A stretch of DNA of 23,852 bases from Dokdonella_A sp051958935 (GTDB taxonomy: Bacteria; Pseudomonadota; Gammaproteobacteria; Xanthomonadales; Rhodanobacteraceae). How positions within the stretch are numbered: position 1 is the stretch's first letter; each line of letters starts with the position of its first letter. Of this stretch, positions 22,110 to 23,852 are shown in pieces. The notes beneath the pieces are model-generated. The model saw only the letters and a list, made by a program, of their open reading frames with translations, was not told where the DNA came from and ran no database searches. A program made the translations under genes and the position numbers. The stretch is taken from NCBI RefSeq assembly GCF_051958935.1, contig NZ_JBQCFP010000068.1:1-23852 (forward strand), read 5' to 3'.

Positions 22110-23852
22110 ATGCTCGCGAAATCTGCCATTCCAGGGCGCGCCGTCTACCGGTTCGGTCCGTTCCTGCTCGACGCCGGCGAACGCCGCCTGCAGCGCGGCG
22201 GCGCCGAGGTTTCGCTCACGCGCAAATCATTCGACCTGTTGCTGCTGCTGGTCGAGGATGCGGGGCGCCTGCAGTCGCGCGAGGCGCTTTACGCGGCGCT
22301 CTGGCCCGACACGATCGTCGAAGAGCACACGCTGACCTGGCACCTCAGCGCGCTGCGCCGAGCGCTCGGGGATACCGGGGATGCTCCGCAATACATCGAG
22401 ACCGTGCGTGGACACGGCTATCGCTTCGTGGCCGCTGCGCAGAGGATCGAGCTGGAGCCCGCGACCGCCGGCCCGGCCGCGCCGGAACCGCACGGCACAT
22501 CCTCCGCAACGGCGGCCGGCGCGGCGCCGGAGGCCGCGTCCGCGCGATCCGCAAGGCGCCGCATGCACGTCGCGCTCGCGCTGCTCGCCGCTTTCGGCAT
22601 CGTTGTCGCCGCGTGGTCGTTCCTGCGCGGCGGCGGCTCGCGCGGTTCCGCGAGCGCGCCGCCGCATTCGATCGCGGTGCTGCCGTTCGCGAACCTCAGC
22701 GCGGATCCCGCCAATGCCTATTTCGCGAGCGGCATCCAGGAAACGATCCTCGCCCAGCTCGCCGGCATCTCGGACCTGCGCGTGGTTTCGCGGCGTTCGA
22801 CCGCGGCCTACGAGAGCCGACCCGCCGACCTCGCCGATGTCGCGCGCGAACTCGGCGTCGCCAGCGTACTCGAAGGCAACGTGCAGAAGTCGGGTGCGGA
22901 CGTGCTCATCAACGTGCAGCTGATCGATCCGGCGAGCGGCACGCAACTGTGGGCGCACAGCTATCGGCGCATGCTCGCCGATGCGTTCGCGGTACAGAGC
23001 GACGTCGCCGAGCAGGTCGCTTCGGCGCTGCAGGCGAAGCTGCTGCCGGCCGACCAGAGCCGCTTCGCGCGCTTGCCGACGCAGGATGCGGAAGCCTACG
23101 ACCTGTTCCTGCGTGCGGAATATTCCGCACTGCAGGTCGAGATGGGCACGGCCAACGACCGTCACGCGGCGACCGCGCAGGCGCGTGCGCTGTACGAGCA
23201 GGCGATCTCGCGCGATCCGAAGTTTGCACTCGCCTACGCGCGCCTGTCCTTTCTCGAGAGCCACGCCTACTGGCTGCCGCTCGACCACACGCCCGCGCGT
23301 GCCGCCGCCGGCCTGCGTGCGGCGCAGCGCGCACTCGAGCTCGATCCGGATCTCGCGCAATCGCACCTCGCGATGGGATACGCGCACTACTACGGCCGGC
23401 GCGACTACCCGGCCGCGCTCGCCGAGTTCCGCCGTGCGTTGCGCGACATGCCGAGCAATGCCGACGTCACCGCGTCGATCGCGAACATCCAGCGCCGTCG
23501 CGGCGAATGGGACGATGCGCTCGCCGGCTACCGCCGCGCCGAACTGCTCGATCCGCGCAATCCGCAGTGGCCGATGCTCGTCGGCGACACGCTGACCAAC
23601 ATGGGCCGGTACGCCGAAGCCGATACCGCCTACGAGCGCGCGCTCGTGATCGATCCGCACAGCGCGACGAGCGCGATCAGCCAGGCGTTCTCGCGCGAGA
23701 TCGGCGGTGATTCGCGGGGAGCCGCGCACAAGCTCGCGCAGCTGCCCGCCGATGCGAATCCCGACGGCTTCGCGACCACCGCGCGATTCGTCGCGGCCTG
23801 GCTCCGGCGCGATGCGGCGGCCGCGCTCGCCGTACTCGACGATGCACCGCCG
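22110..23852 (+). CDS. Winged-helix/TolB/TPR transmembrane regulator (3' end outside window)
   Basis: 581 codons without a stop; the frame leaves the right edge. Residues about 10-110 are an OmpR/CadC-type winged helix (VYRFGPFLLDAGERRLQRGG, SLTRKSFDLLLLLVEDAG, EEHTLTWHLSALRRALGD, YIETVRGHGYRFVAA). A Pro/Ala linker leads to one membrane helix (about 152-173, MHVALALLAAFGIVVAAWSF). Then a TolB-N/CadC-like domain (SIAVLPFANLSADPANAYFA, 'GIQETILAQLAGISDLRVVS', SVLEGNVQKSGADVLINVQL, LWAHSYRR) at about 187-310, and TPR repeats from about 350 onward. It resembles CadC-type one-component sensors: DNA binding in the cytoplasm, sensing outside. ATG 22110 is chosen; GTG 22104 is an alternative, and neither has a good ribosome site. 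Confidence 0.92.
   Translation, partial: MLAKSAIPGRAVYRFGPFLLDAGERRLQRGGAEVSLTRKSFDLLLLLVEDAGRLQSREALYAALWPDTIVEEHTLTWHLSALRRALGDTGDAPQYIETVRGHGYRFVAAAQRIELEPATAGPAAPEPHGTSSATAAGAAPEAASARSARRRMHVALALLAAFGIVVAAWSFLRGGGSRGSASAPPHSIAVLPFANLSADPANAYFASGIQETILAQLAGISDLRVVSRRSTAAYESRPADLADVARELGVASVLEGNVQKSGADVLINVQLIDPASGTQLWAHSYRRMLADAFAVQSDVAEQVASALQAKLLPADQSRFARLPTQDAEAYDLFLRAEYSALQVEMGTANDRHAATAQARALYEQAISRDPKFALAYARLSFLESHAYWLPLDHTPARAAAGLRAAQRALELDPDLAQSHLAMGYAHYYGRRDYPAALAEFRRALRDMPSNADVTASIANIQRRRGEWDDALAGYRRAELLDPRNPQWPMLVGDTLTNMGRYAEADTAYERALVIDPHSATSAISQAFSREIGGDSRGAAHKLAQLPADANPDGFATTARFVAAWLRRDAAAALAVLDDAPP

Noticed and set aside
22088..23710. 540-codon plus-strand frame at the right end
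   Set aside because: Arg/Ala-rich shadow; the neighbouring phase from 22110 is open to the window end and encodes a clear winged-helix/TolB/TPR protein.

Overview
This is a high-GC (clearly above 65 % by eye), densely coded chromosomal segment. It most resembles a gammaproteobacterium of the Lysobacterales (Xanthomonadales), in the Lysobacteraceae/Rhodanobacteraceae range. The basis is codon use, GTAG-headed REP palindromes of the kind known from Stenotrophomonas and Xanthomonas relatives, a winged-helix/TolB/TPR membrane regulator, and a secreted FG-GAP protein with a C-terminal FADGFD tail. The taxonomic call is inference. No rRNA, tRNA, integrase, transposase or CRISPR array is visible.

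Layout. (1) 1-545 is a tandem array of about 138-bp units, each holding two inverted GTAG-type REP hairpins; it abuts the 3' end of fsr. (2) 549-3160: a fosmidomycin-resistance-type MFS exporter (fsr), a divergent AraC regulator, and a GNAT acetyltransferase converging on and overlapping the regulator. (3) 3161-8433, all minus strand: hslO (Hsp33), a small exported Thr-rich protein with a strong terminator, and mfd (transcription-repair coupling factor). (4) 8434-12967: a regulatory region with 11-bp direct repeats and a perfect 12-bp dyad, then an RND adaptor and RND pump with no outer-membrane partner. (5) 12958-13521: a minus-strand GNAT overlapping the pump's 3' end. (6) 13647-17290, plus strand: two different MmcQ/YjbR-family proteins, a ZNT9-like cation diffusion facilitator, and a LytS-type kinase and LytTR response regulator coupled to it by touching or overlapping reading frames. 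(7) 17441-19396: a periplasmic PQQ dehydrogenase lacking the usual membrane anchor. (8) 19558-20506: an Slp-type lipoprotein and a GNAT protein whose divergent start codons interlock. (9) 20555-23852: a secreted seven-repeat FG-GAP propeller, and a divergent winged-helix/TolB/TPR regulator that runs off the right end.

How the parts may work together. Two efflux systems (Fsr-type MFS and RND) each have a local candidate control element, a divergent AraC gene for one and a dyad plus direct repeats for the other. Overlapping frames suggest the cation transporter is made together with the LytS/LytTR pair. The rest is housekeeping (mfd, hslO) or envelope proteins. No complete new defence or mobile system is visible. 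The most unusual element is the REP-pair tandem array at the left edge; several perfect intergenic dyads are the next most interesting.
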